Source: Hysterium pulicare CBS 123377 (lineage: Eukaryota > Ascomycota > Dothideomycetes > Hysteriales > Hysteriaceae). From it: DNA of 59,738 nucleotides. Shown piece after piece: positions 33,805 to 45,667 of this stretch. Numbering within the stretch: the stretch's first letter is position 1; the number at the start of each line of letters is the position of its first letter. The position numbers and the translations under genes are program-made. Location of the stretch: contig AJFK01000191.1 in the NCBI GenBank assembly GCA_000467715.1, forward strand, positions 1-59,738, written 5' to 3'. The notes under the pieces were generated by a model. That model ran no database searches and was not told where the DNA came from. It saw only the letters and a list, made by a program, of their open reading frames with translations.

Positions 33805-35641
33805 ATGAATTCAGCATGGCGACTTTCGCCTACTCCAGCTTACAATGAAAATGTTGGAACATTTAGAGATCAGGAGTATCCTATGCTCAAAGGTTTATTA
33901 CGGAAGACCAATTGAATGATTAATGCTGATGGGCACAGGCAAAATCTACCTTGACCATGGAGGTACTACTGTACGAATAATCGCAACCTTTCTACCTTTT
34001 CGTAGTTTAGCTAACTTAGAGGTTTAGTTATATTCGAGGTCTCTTATAGAAGCCTTTTCTCAGGATCTTGTAGCAAATCTATACGGTAATCCGCACAGCG
34101 ACTCAGCGCCATCTGCGCTCGCGGGACATTGTGTAGAGGAGGTCAGGGGTCGTGCCTTGAGATTCTTCAACGCCGACCCTGAACAGTTCGATCTGATCTT
34201 TGTATCCAATGCCACTGCTGCCATCAGGCTAGTAGCAGAATGCTTCCGTGATTACCAAGACCTTTCTACAAGCGGCAAAAGACCCAAAGGATTTTGGTAT
34301 GGGTATCACCGGGATGCTCACACAAGCCTTGTCGGAGTTCGTGAGATGACCAGCGGTCATCATTTTTGCTTTGCAAACGATGCAGAAGTGGACCAGTGGA
34401 TTGGCAATCTGCAGAGTAATATTGAGGCTAAAGCCGGGCCTGGCCGAAATGAAGTTGGTCTTTTCGCCTTTCCAGGGCAGTCTAACATGACTGGTCGCCG
34501 ATTGCCACTCGACTGGTAAGATTGCGCGATCTACAGATCTATAGTAGACACTGAGTTTAACAGGCCAGCAAAACTCCGTGAGAAGTATGGCGCACGTATC
34601 TATACTCTATTGGATGCCGCTGCGCTGGCCACCACATGTCCTCTAGATCTTGGTAACGTAGATCGGGCACCTGACTTCACATGCGTAAGCTTCTACAAGA
34701 TCTTTGGGTTCCCGAACATTGGCGCTCTGATTGTGCGCAAAGGAGCCGGGGAAATCCTTCGTAAGCGTCGGTACTTTGGAGGGGGTACAGTGTAAACAAA
34801 CCACTGGAAACGACTAGTTACATTTGTCGCTGACAATAACAGGGACATGGTCATTTCTCTCGGTAATACTTGGCATAAGAAGAAAGATACATCCCTCCAC
34901 GATGAATTGGAAGAAGGCACATTGCCATTTCACTCCATCTTCGCACTTGGTCATGCTTTGAACACTCATCAACGCCTTTTCGGATCAATGTCCCAAGTCT
35001 CGGAACACACGGCCTTCCTAGCTAAACGCTTATACGATGGCCTCGTGGGAATTATCCACCCGACAGGTTTGCCGGTATGTCGTATTTATAAAGATGCTCA
35101 GGCGGTTTACGGCGACTCGAAAACCCAAGGGTCTACGATAGCATTCAATGTTCAGAGTTCAGATGGTGCCATAGTTCCATACGATGAGGTGGAGCGACTG
35201 GCCAATGATCGAGGTATATACCTTCGGTCAGGATCTCTGTGCAATCCAGGAGGTGTCGCAACATATCTAGAGTTCACAGCGGCGGATCTTCGGGCTGCTT
35301 TTGACGCAGGCCATCGATGCAGTCATCCTATCGTATCCGTTCTTGGGAAATCTACTGGAGTTGTTAGGGTGTCGCTTGGAGCTATGAGCACTTTATCAGA
35401 CGTGGATGGGTTTCTTTACTTCATCAAGGAGAGTTACGTCGGTTTGTCTTACCAAATAGACTTACACGTCTCGAACATCAAGTGTTCTACCGAGTCGTCC
35501 GTGGCTGATTTGGTTGCGGCTCACAAAATGGTATCGCCGCAAGTTAGACAACCCCTGGTCCGTCCGATTACCAAGAGATGGGTTAGAAGCATAAGGAGAT
35601 TCATTTCTGCAAAAAGACAGGTTGCTGTAGCTCCTGTATGA
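33805..35641 (+). CDS. molybdenum-cofactor-sulfurase-like PLP enzyme lacking MOSC
   Basis: Class V aminotransferase-fold, PLP-dependent protein related to the NifS-like half of Mo cofactor sulfurase, which moves sulfur from cysteine to the cofactor of xanthine dehydrogenase/aldehyde oxidase. Exons 33805..33892, 33939..33970, 34028..34515, 34564..34791 and 34843..35641; 544 residues, against roughly 800 for full-length enzymes. IYLDHGGTTLYS, GNPHSDSAPS and SNATAAIRLVAE open the domain; the PLP lysine is in VSFYKIFGFPN, followed by RRYFGGGTVDMV; the cysteine that would carry persulfide is in RSGSLCNPGG. The C-terminus ends in a basic segment (KRWVRSIRRF) with no MOSC (cofactor-binding) domain. 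The function may therefore differ from XDH activation; a secondary-metabolism desulfurase is possible. Confidence 0.88.
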
Positions 35642-36000
35642 GCTTCTAGGCGTTCAATGGTTTTCTTCCTTCTTTCGCTTCTCGTTATCACTGTTACCAT
35701 TGTTATTATCAGTGTTTATTTGTTCATTCTGGGTTGCGAGTGGCGACATAGAATATATCATTCCAAATTGGCCTCCTTGCTTCCCACGATTATCCACGCC
35801 ACGCTTCGTGCATGCCAGGGCATCGCCAGGTCTTCAACATGTTGCTATGGTTACATGTTCACATCAAAACATACCTTGCTTCACGTGGCCATAGAAGCTT
35901 CGTATTGCTTTAAAAAGCAAATTCCCATTTTTAGTTGAATGGGCTCGTTGGGCTATGCATCCTTTGACCACTCGGCAATTCGTTATACATTGATTCTACC
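35642..36000. other. intergenic between the PLP enzyme and protease genes
   Basis: A plus-strand frame at 35657-35938 starts with a hydrophobic run but begins 16 bases after a stop codon and lacks family support; it is more likely trailer sequence. I see nothing else. Confidence 0.5.
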
Positions 36001-37563
36001 ATGCTCCTAATATCGCTGCTCTTTGTGGCAACTTCGCTCGCATTGCCGTCCAGGGAAAATCCCGCCAGGGGCGTGCAGATACAGTCCCGGAATTATGGTA
36101 AGACATCTGCGAACTCCTAGATCCTAGTCAAAAGCAGAAAACCACAGTATCACAGAACCGCACAAAATCCCACAAAATCCTATGCATGCAAGCCCTGCTT
36201 GGAGATCAAAGAAGCTAACAAAAACAAATCGCCGACCAGATATAGCAACTAACCTCCTCCACCTAACCACCACATCCAACAACTATGTCGATACCCACCT
36301 TGCACGATATCCAAGCACCAACCTCGATGCCTATTTATCGCGAGTGTATGAGGACGAGGACTTTGCCATGCCGGATCAAAATGCTACCGCCGATACATCT
36401 CTCTTGACCATAGGAGGACGAGTATATTTGACTACAATCCAATTCGGCAACACGAGCCTCGTCTCGGTCATCGACACTGGATCAAGTGACACGTGGGCCA
36501 TTAGAACCGGGTTTCAATGCGAAGGCGTAGACGACAGCACGCCGAATCCGTATCCCAATTGCGGGTTCGCAGGACCGTATACTCCTTCTGCGGATTTCCA
36601 GGCCATTGATGGATACGATTTCAATGTGCAGTACACGGACGGTGAGCATTTGAACGGGATTCTAGGGGTAGAGAACGTAACGTTGGGAGGGCTGGAGATT
36701 CGACAGACGATTGGAGTTGTGGACCAGGGGTACTGGCTGGGAGATGGGAAGAGTAGTGGGCTTGTGGGATTGGCGTTTCCGAGTTTGACGTCCTCGCATG
36801 AGTTGAACTATACTTCCATAATTTTCACACTGTATGGACTATACTTCCCCTTTCCTTTCTATTCCTTCTCCACCAGTGATATTATGCTGATCATGTCTGA
36901 TTCGTTAGGATTGCCGACGGCCTAATCCCTCCAATTTTCTCTCTGGCATTAACCAGATCCTCTCCTTCAGCCCCAAACAACGGGGGCGTCCTAGCCCTCG
37001 GTGGTCTTCCTCCCGGCTCTTACGACGAAGCCTCCTTCGCAACTGCACCTCTTCAAACGATGAACGCCGATGTCTATACCTTTTACACCACAACCGTTAC
37101 TGGCTTCAGCATCGCCGCACCAGCGATCCCCACGCGGCGCGGTCCGCCATCCCTTCCATTACCTCCACCCGGCCACACCACCTGGACCGAGACAGCGCCA
37201 CTAAGTCGAAGTTTGCAAATGGTCATCGATTCCGGAACGACCTTGATGTACATTCCCGACGATTTAGCTGACCACCTGGCGTCGTTGTACTACCCACCAG
37301 CCGTATTTAACGACGCTTATAACTTGTGGCTTGTAAATTGCACAGCGGTACCGCCGCGGTTTGGTATCTCAATAAGCGGGAAGACGTTCTTCGTGAACCC
37401 TGTGGATATGATAAATAGAGCGAGCGGGACGACGTGCATTACAGCTGTACAGAGAAAAGGAAGCGGAGATGCGGTTCTTGGTGATTCGTGGCTGAAGAAC
37501 GTGCTCGTTGTTTTCGATTTGGGCGGAAGTGAGCTCAGATTTGCGTCCAGGGAGAATTATTGA
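36001..37563 (+). CDS. secreted pepsin-like aspartic protease
   Basis: Extracellular (or vacuolar) aspartic endopeptidase of family A1. Exons 36001..36097, 36138..36831 (an acceptor giving 36156 also keeps the frame) and 36909..37563; 481 residues. The signal peptide is MLLISLLFVATSLALPS; a propeptide of about 80 residues follows. The first active-site motif is VIDTGSSDTWA, the second MVIDSGTTLMYIP, both intact; YLTTIQFGN is the usual lead-in to the mature enzyme. There are several N-glycosylation sites. A Pro-rich insert (RRGPPSLPLPPPGHTT) precedes the second Asp. The C-terminus ends just after DLGGSELRFASRENY, without an obvious GPI signal. Intron 2 contains an in-frame stop if retained. 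Confidence 0.92.
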
Positions 37564-38041
37564 GGTGGGTGAACCAGGGGCTTTTCGCTGTATAATAGAA
37601 TTCTATTGCAAGACCATGGACGATGGATTTGGGACAGGTGGGAAGACCTAGAAGATCTGAGGAGTTTGGGTGTATAATACGATTTGTATCGCAATATCGT
37701 AGGTGTTGATTCCCCTGGAGTCCGTCTACAACGACAATTAACAATAAATTGAGCGTACGGTGATTCTGAGATACTCTCAAATCCCACTTCCCGTTCACGT
37801 AGCACATTTGACAGCCTCATGAGTAGATCTGCCAGGTTTCTCATCAGCGGTGAACAAGTCATACAGTAATGACTGGAGACCTTTTTGAAGTTGTTGGCTG
37901 ATTTCGGCGTACAATTGAAAGTAGAGAAATTGCCCACCTGGAACCCCGAAGTATCTCTTTATAAAAATGCTCTTTCAGCTTGCCAACGCCAGGTGCTTGA
38001 TGAAGGTAGGATGCTCGAAATTCTGCTCGAGATGGTACGCT

Positions 38042-39033
38042 TCACCATCCACCACCGTATCGACCCCTTCCTCCTCTAAAGCCACCGCGACCTCCTCTAC
38101 CTCCCCTGAAGCCACCATAGCCACCCCCTCCCCTATCATTGTATCCGCCGCCAAAGTCATCTCTCGGCGCTTCAGACTCCCTTAGCGGAGGCGCTCGACC
38201 CTTTAGCTCTTTCTGTAACTGTTCAAACGTCTTCCTCATCTGTGCGTATCCCAAGTGCATCTTGCCATAAAAGTGATCCGCTAATCGCCTATCATTATCC
38301 AGCCGACTAAGATACGCGCCGCAAACATCGCAGACTTGGAGTTTTTGGTGACCCGAAGGACCAGAGGTATCTGAGAGGGCTTTGAGCTTCATTTCGCATT
38401 CCTCTTTTTGCTGTTTTGCTTGCTTAATTTTGAAGAACTCGGTCACGGCTGTATTGACTTCGCCTTCTTCGCCTAGAATGTGGACTTCGAGGAGGCCGTT
38501 GGAAATGGTTTTTGTGAGGTCGGATATTTGCTTGAGCTGTCAAACATCACCTCTGTTAGCTTTCAACGCTTGACTTTGACAGTGAACGCAGCTACAATAA
38601 AGAAAATCACCAACCAAAGCATTGGTCTGCCTGATCTCATCCGGCGTCTTCTCCAGTCTCCTCTGTGCCCCGTCAATCCTCCTATTACACTCATCCACAT
38701 ACTTCTGCATATCCCTCAGATAATCAAACTCAAACCCCCACTTGCGCTTCTGGTCATCATCGGCACCTTCGTATTCGGCCTTGAGGCCTTCGGAATGGAC
38801 TTTCGGACAGGGACCGAAATCTTGTTTGGTATTCGTGAAGAGATCATGCGGACAGGTTCCCACTAGATAGGATCGGCAGATTTTGGGGTCGGTTATGGAG
38901 AGTTGGGGTGCGCGTGTACCAGGGCCAGACATGAGCTGCTCGCCCATGAGCTGTTCTACGTTGAGGTTTAGCAAATCAGGCGAGCATGTTGGAGAGAGCA
39001 CATACCGAGAAGTTTACGCTGTTCCGCCGCCAT
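38042..39033 (-). CDS. LUC7: U1 snRNP protein Luc7
   Basis: U1 snRNP component that helps select 5' splice sites. Exons 39033..39006, 38955..38615 and 38536..38042; 287 residues. The first exon encodes MAAEQRKLL; the join gives EQLMGEQLMSG. The first zinc finger is CCCH type (CRSYLVGTCPHDLF, then CPKVHSE); a coiled coil follows (ECNRRIDGAQRRLEKTPDEI), then KIKQAKQQKEECEMKLKAL and the second, C2H2 finger (CDVCGAYLS, then HFYGKMHLGY). The tail is Gly/Arg-rich with RGG repeats (GGFRGGRGGRGGFRGGRGRY), fitting RNA binding. The length is usual for ascomycete Luc7. Intron 38537..38614 does not break the frame at once but removing it restores the coiled coil. Confidence 0.95.
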
Positions 39034-39284
39034 GGTTGCTAAGGTTGAATGGTTCGGTGGGGACGGCTTCGAGCTTGGTGGTAGCTTTCGATGAACCGTT
39101 CGACCTCTTCGCATAAAAGTTCACTGCCAAGGCTTGCGCACGGACATAGCGTATCGTAACCTGATAGAGTGAAGGAGTGAATAATCAAATACTTTCTGAA
39201 CATGGTTCTGTAGATGCAGAAGCCTACATTAGAGCTGCATTCGGATTACGTATTCTATAGATGATCCTACACTTCTATCTCTAG

Positions 39285-41024
39285 TTAATTTCTATCCAAA
39301 GTCTTGTGTAAAGTATGTTCCCTCATCCCTAAACCAACCAAGGCTCCAAGAACTCCAATGCCCAGAGTCGTTAACCATACCCCTCGTAGTGCCGTCATGT
39401 AACTCTCTAACACGCCGTCTTTCCAGCCTGGCGGAAGATGTTTGATCTCGTCGATACTATCTCGAATCCGAGGAATCACGTCCGCGGCATCATTACGGTC
39501 GCCGAATTTCTGCCAAAGCTGGGCTTTTAGGAGGTTCTGGAATACGGCGCTTGCTATCGTAATGCCAATTGTGCTGCCAGTGGATCGGAAAGCGTAGGAA
39601 GCGGATGTAATTACTGCTTGATATTTGTGATCAACGGCAGCAATGAGAGCCAAGAGGGTGGTGGTCAGAATGCCTCCATATCCTGTTCCAGCCAGAAGGA
39701 AGAAAATTAATGGCGGAGCGACAGGCGTATTGATGTTAAATCGGGCCGATATAAGAGCGAAAGCCAGGACGAGCATTCCTTCCACTACAACGTTAAGCAC
39801 GTAGTATCGTCCTGTCACTTTCGTTATAATCCCAACGCCTAACGAGCCTACTGCTGCCCCAATCGAGAGCGGAATAATACGAGCTCCAGCTTGAGCACTG
39901 GATAACCCCAGGACTTGAAAGTAGATGGGACCGTAGAAGAGCAACTGGAAAAATGACATTGTACAGAACCAATTCGTAAGGCATCCGCAGAGTACTGTAC
40001 GATGGAGCAAAAGTCGCACGGGAATCACAGGCTCGGAGGCTATCCGGTCTTCCACGTAGATGAAGAGTCCGAAAAAGACGACCGACAGCGGAATGCTGAT
40101 AAGAACAAGGGGATGCTTCCACGAGACTATGTTACCCCCAGAGTTTAGGCCAATTAGGAGTAGAACTAACGTCGCAACAAGTGTCAGAGCCCCAAGAAAG
40201 TCGACGCGTTTCAGGCGTGACATGTTCTTCTCTTTTACAGGTATCCTAACGGTCATGCCGACGAGAATACAGGATAGGATAACGAATGGCACTTGGATAA
40301 GGAAGGCATTACGCCAGCCCCAGACGTCATTGATCCAACCACCAAAGACGCCGCCTAGTCCCATTCCGAGACCAAAGCAAATGTTTCCGAACCCTTGCCA
40401 GAGTCCTCGATTGCGGAGAGGGATGAGGTCTGTGGTAACGAATGTCGCCATAGCAGTGAGACCCCTATAAATAGTCAACGTAACACTTTTGGTGAACTGA
40501 TTCAGATGCAGAGTCCTGACTCTCTACAGCCTGATGAGCACTCACCCTCCCCCCATTCCTGCAACCACACGTCCGAGTATCATAACCGCCTCGCTCTTTG
40601 CAAGCCCACACATTAGATTTCCCGCCGCAAAGAATATGTTGGAGAAAACCAAGCCAGTCCTTCTACCAAAGATATCTGTCAAGCGGCCACTGAGGGGTTG
40701 TAGGGCCGCATTGGCGATCAGATAGGCTGAAGCGAGCCATGATAGGAGCGTAAAGGAGTTGAATGAGGTAGATATGGGTCCGGACAGAGTTGCTATGATG
40801 GTTGAGTCTAATGCTGCTAAAAAAACGCCCACCCATACACCCCCGAGAGTTACAATGGCTCTTGTTGTAGTAGGTTCCTCTGCTAGTGGGGTATCATCGT
40901 TCTCGCCATCGGCAGTCGGTTGTCGCTCGATTGTGCCATTGTCTTCTGCCTGAGCTGAATCATGAAGCAGAGGACTAGATTCGGTTGGCAGAGAGGTCTG
41001 GTGCTCATCTGCAGTCGTGGGCAT
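39285..41024 (-). CDS. MFS transporter, DHA2 (14-TM) family
   Basis: Major facilitator of the drug:proton antiporter-2 group, which includes the yeast Vba vacuolar basic amino acid transporters and multidrug exporters. Exons 41024..40546 and 40464..39285; 552 residues with about 14 hydrophobic segments. The N-terminal tail is acidic and Ser/Thr-rich (residues 1-50), then TM1 (VTLGGVWVGVFLAALDSTII, with the family LDxTIV-like motif), motif A GRLTDIFGRR, and GRVVAGMGGGGLTAM across the splice join, the glycine-rich motif that also marks DHA2. The substrate cannot be assigned: the acidic tail with a di-leucine-like SSPLLHD fits vacuolar sorting. No biosynthetic cluster surrounds it. Confidence 0.9.
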
Positions 41025-41148
41025 ATTATTTTAGATGAAGAAATAGTTCTGTATGCGATTACGTCTGACAGATGAGATAGTGCTCGGAGAACCGAGGTTT
41101 AAACGCTTAGTAATATAACGCTTAGTCATGTTTGCCCACACCCGGACA

Positions 41149-44100
41149 CTACACCTTGAAACTTCCAGGCATGAACGATTCATGTTCGTCTGTGGCCTCG
41201 TGTATCGCTCCTCTCGCTAAGAGAAGACCCATGACTTCCTCATTCTCAAACTTTTGTGCCACCTGAAGCAAAGACTGGCCCTTGAATCTGCTGTTCACCT
41301 CCAAGCCGTTGTCCAGCAAATCACCCATCAGTGTTGCATCGGGCTGCTCACAAGCCGTCTCCAGTATGCATTGATGCTTCGAAAGGGACCACTCTTTTCC
41401 CATTGCCTCAAATAGTTCTGTCAGGATGGCCGTACGCTCTTCAGGCCGCATCTCGTGCGCATGCCCAATCGCCAAGGAGATGGCATTTGAACCGCCCTGG
41501 TCTGTAATGAACGGGGACGCTTTTGTGTCCAGAAGCATTTCAACAGCCCATGAAGAGCCTCCTAAGATGGAAAAGTGCAGAGCTGTTCGCATCAATGAGC
41601 CGCTTCGCTCATCCACTTTGAGCTGTGGTCTCTTGAGCAATAAGTAGAGCACTGTTATATGATCTTTGGTTAGAGGGCCGCGGATCTGATTTGCAGTCAA
41701 CAATAATGGTGTCATGCCCGACGATGTCTTAGCATTGATATCTGCGCCACTGTTTAGCAGCAGTCCAACCGCCATGGGGTCCTTTCGGCGCACCGCCATG
41801 TGAAGGGCGGTCTCCAAAGTGCCAGGGAGCTTGAAGTTGACATCAGTCGCAGCGGTTTCAGAATGCAAAAGTAAGGCCAGCGCATTCAATTTGTGTTCCT
41901 CCAATGGCTGTGAGTCTGCGCCCCAGAATAGTTTAGCTAAAGGATAGTCGCCGCTTGCGTCTGGTCCATTCGTATTGGCTCCATATTCAATCAAGTCTCG
42001 AATGAGTTCCTTGTAGTGGCTAAATGAAGGATTTTCTATTGCAAAATGCAACGGCGTCTTTCCTGTCCGTCGGCACTTCACATTTACATTGACTCCGTGT
42101 TCAAGAAGAGCTTGGACACATTTGTTGTGCTGAGGACTAGCGCCTTTGACTGCGTTGAGGAGAGGGCCGGGCCGTGGTTTTGCAGTAGTGCCAGGGTTAC
42201 ACTTTTTACTGAGTAGAAAGCGCACAGCTGCTGCTTTCCCCCGCCGGCAAAAATTCTCCAGGTAGTGGTAATCGTGGTCAAGTTTGCGATTGATACTAAG
42301 GCCAGACAGGAGCTTCTGCGTATTGACTGACATAACGGAAGTCGCCACTGTAGACGCAGAATCCCATACTTCTTGCATATATTTAGAGGGACTAATGTCA
42401 GGGATCGGAGCACGTATGGGCTTGGTCTTTTTGGCCTTGGTTGAATCATGCAATGCCAGATTTTGGGCTGTAAGCTTCTTGCTCTGGCCTTTCGAGGCTT
42501 GCCGTCCATCTTCTCGCTTGGATTGAGCGTTCAAGTTAGGGTTGTCTTGGGAACGAGAATCTTGACTCTTCTGAGACTCGAATTGTTTCCCAATGTCAGG
42601 AGGAAAAGTTACTTCTTTTGAGGCATTGGCTACTCCTTTCGCTTTCAAGCGGCCCCGCCCTTTTAGTTTTCTTTCCTTTTTTGGCTCGTCAGCTTGAGCG
42701 TCCTGTTGCAAACATTCAACATCCGGATCCGAGGGCCCAATAATATGGGTAGGACTATCCGGAGAAAGATGTCCATTGCCCAGTTGCAGCGTCTTCACTG
42801 TCGATCGTCTTGGTGGTTCGTCGGGCGCAGCCTTCTGAGATGCTTGAGCCGGTGCAATATGCTGAGGGAAGATACCCGGAGAATTTGATGGTAGTTCCAG
42901 TATGATTGGTATTTCAGGTATGGGTGGCAGTGCCACTATTGGGTCGAGTGGCACATTGCCAAAGGGCCGGGGAGTCACATTTCGCAAATTTTCAATTACG
43001 ATTACTGGATGGCTGCGTTTAAGTGGAAAGGAGCTAAATGCTGGGTCTTCATGAAAAAGTGCTACGTCATCATCGTCAGAGATGCGTTCAAGCGTATCGA
43101 AATCCCGAACTCCATCCTCATCCGACTCCATTTTGTCTGGCGCCTTAAGTGTAGTTTCTGAATCAGATCCAGAGCTGTCCTCAACCTCTTGAAACAGGCC
43201 TGACTTGGGTTCATCTTCGTCAGAGTCGCTACAGCACTCATCAAATCCAAGTCCCGTGTCTATGGCCACAGTGCGTTTGTTGGCATCAAGCATACCGCCA
43301 ATCTCTTGATGTGAAGGGATAGGCGTTCTCCATTCGCTGTCACCAGCTAGCTCCACAATTGAGCTCGGCCATAGTGGGCAGGGATCCTCGATGAAAGCAC
43401 CTGGCATCCAAGGTGCTGTTTCGTAAAATGCTCGATCGGCCGTATAGCCTAGGCTAGGAATCTCCTGGTATGGTAGAGGGGACGGGGGAAGCGATTGAGC
43501 CGTCGGTGAAAAGGGTTCTGGAATAGGAGAGAATTCCGGTCGAGCTTCAAGATACGGAGTAGAGGGTTTATCGGAAGACTTGTCCAGCCAGTATTGAATG
43601 GAATGAATGGAGTCTTTACGTAGAGAAGAACCTGAATTTATTGCCGTTGGGGAGTTTTCAGTGTTATCAGTCATGCTGGAGGAGTGCCGGGGTTCCAGAT
43701 TCACAGCAACGTCTATGTCGTATTCGAATGTCCGTTCTCTAAACTCTGGGTGGCAGTTGAAACAGCAGAATATTGTAAATGAAGGGGTTTCAAGAATATC
43801 CTTCATCAGACACCTAGAATCCGGTCTTGTCTCTTGCTTTTCTCTCAGTAGGTTTTTAATCCAGGCCAGAGGTTCATTGTCATGAGGAGGTCCTACGTTA
43901 TCCCTCTGCAGTATTTCTAGCCATTCATTTATGGCTGGGATATTTGCCCAAAAATGAGGCTCCGCTCTGCGCACCTTTGCCCTCTTACCCAGAAAGGTTC
44001 GCAAATCTTGAAGGCTTTTCCCAAGAAGGACGGTCGTGATCTCTAGGAAGACGACACCCAGAGCCCACATGTCACTTAGTGAACTTCTCGGGTCTTGCCG

Positions 44101-45192
44101 GGCAACTTCTGGCGCCATGTAATCACGATTGACGGGGACGGTCTGGTGCCTTGTCATACTCCCCTGTGCTGCATTCCAGCAGTACGCTGATCCAAAATCG
44201 CTAACAAGCACCCTTCCATCCTTGACGAGTATATTTCTTGCTGTGATATCTCGATGCCTAATTTTTTTGGTGTGGAGGTAATGAATCGCGCTGGATAGGC
44301 ATCCATAGAAGTATCGCATAGTAACCGAGTTGTTCCGTTGGTGCAATTTGGGCATAGTGAGAAACTCGAGAAGGTTGGAATCAGCGACGGGTTCCATTAA
44401 CACTGCTATATAATCTTTATCGGTGTAAGATCCCACGACCTTGATCAGATGATGATGGCATAGAGGCTTCAAGGCCTTTATTTCGTCGATTAGGGTCTTT
44501 TGATTGAACCGAGTTGCGTCCGAGTCACGACCACGATGTACTCTTTTCCGTGCGTAGTATTTCAATCCTATGACAGAAAAGACTCGATCCACTGTTCTGA
44601 AAATCATATTAGAACAGACTCAGGGATTATGTATAATTCCTTGAGCTCACCCAAATCCACCTTGCCCAAGATGGTTTTGAAATCGAAAATATTCATCTCC
44701 ACTCCCTTTAAAATGAACATGTTCTCCTTTGGGATTTTCTAGGTGCGAGGCATCCGTGTAAACTATGGACTGGATTGCAAAGAACTTCTCTCGCAGTTCT
44801 TCCTCGCTCAAAAAACTTGGAAGAGTGAGATGGGAGTACGGCAGGGATTCATCCGTGAGTATGGGTTTACTTTTCGTAAACGGTTCCATCAATCCAGTGC
44901 TGCCAATATTGTACAATATCGCGAAGGTCCGTGGCCGTAAGTGCCAGCAGTCATATCCTTTCCGACCATACCGGTTGTCAAGAGCCCTGAGAAGGTCGAC
45001 TATCCGTGCTATGCGTTCTTCTGGAATCCGGGCACTGGCGGTTTTGTCCGCCGGTATTGGAGGAGTGCATAGCTTCCCCAAGGAATCCCAAACTTCAGCC
45101 TCAGTGAAAAATTGATCGAAATTCTTGTTTACATTGTCCCTGGCCTGTGGCTGTCTGCCAAAAGTCCGAAATAAGGAGAATAAATTGTTCAT
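41149..45192 (-). CDS. protein kinase with C-terminal ankyrin repeats
   Basis: Predicted active protein kinase with an ankyrin-repeat tail, the layout of animal RIPK4/ANKK1. Exons 45192..44651 and 44596..41149; 1329 residues. Residues 1-165 form a conserved-looking N-terminal region without a known name (DQFFTEAEVWDSLGKL, then LPSFLSEEELREKFFAIQSI). The kinase domain starts at HLGQGGFGTVDRV, with lysine in YYARKRV, HRDITARN, DFGSAY and YMAPEVARQDPRSSLSDMWA, so catalytic residues are present; HRDxxARN recalls tyrosine-kinase-like loops. A disordered acidic and Pro-rich linker spans about 480-930, with a basic cluster (KKERKLKGRGRLKAKG). Ankyrin repeats fill about 970-1310 (TGKTPLHFAIENPSF, ETALHMAVRRKDPMAVGLLL, RTALHFSILGGSSWAVEMLL). 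It is divergent from the HeLo-pseudokinase gene. Confidence 0.88.
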
Positions 45193-45667
45193 TTTCGAAA
45201 CCGTACTGCACGCAATGTAGACGCTTTGTTGAAGCCCTCTGGGAAAGAGTCAGGAACGAAAACGAGGGTCTTTTCGGCAAGGCCATACCTCAGCCTTGTC
45301 TGATCAGATGCATCTCACCTCCTCGTGATTGTTTTGTGGCTGTTCTGCCCACCTGCACCAAATTCGCTTGCAATTACTTTATGAAGTTGCTTTGGACTCG
45401 GAAGTAGACTCGTAAGGATGTTACGCTCTTGAAATCCGTCTCAAATGAGCATATAACATGAAATTTGTCTTAAACGGACGCCAAAGACCTGGCCGAAAGT
45501 CATGAATTAAGCCTACCCACTGTGCACCGTAATACTAACCCCTCACTTGGCACGCAGCCGATGAGTGATTTCCGGTTGGAGGCTCAAGGCCAGCTGACGT
45601 TCCATTTACATCGGTCCGCTTCCATATTCCAGTTCGAAAGCACCTGTTGAATACAAGCAATCAAGAA
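45193..45667. promoter_or_regulatory. divergent promoter of the kinase-ankyrin / HeLo-pseudokinase pair
   Basis: The start codons of the two genes face away from each other across 475 bases, so both promoters are here. No other frame has recognisable content. Shared control is an inference from layout only; I see no specific factor site I would name. Confidence 0.5.

Noticed and set aside
35657-35938. 93-codon frame with a hydrophobic start downstream of the PLP enzyme
   Set aside because: Begins 16 bases after a stop codon on the same strand and has no family support; probably trailer sequence.
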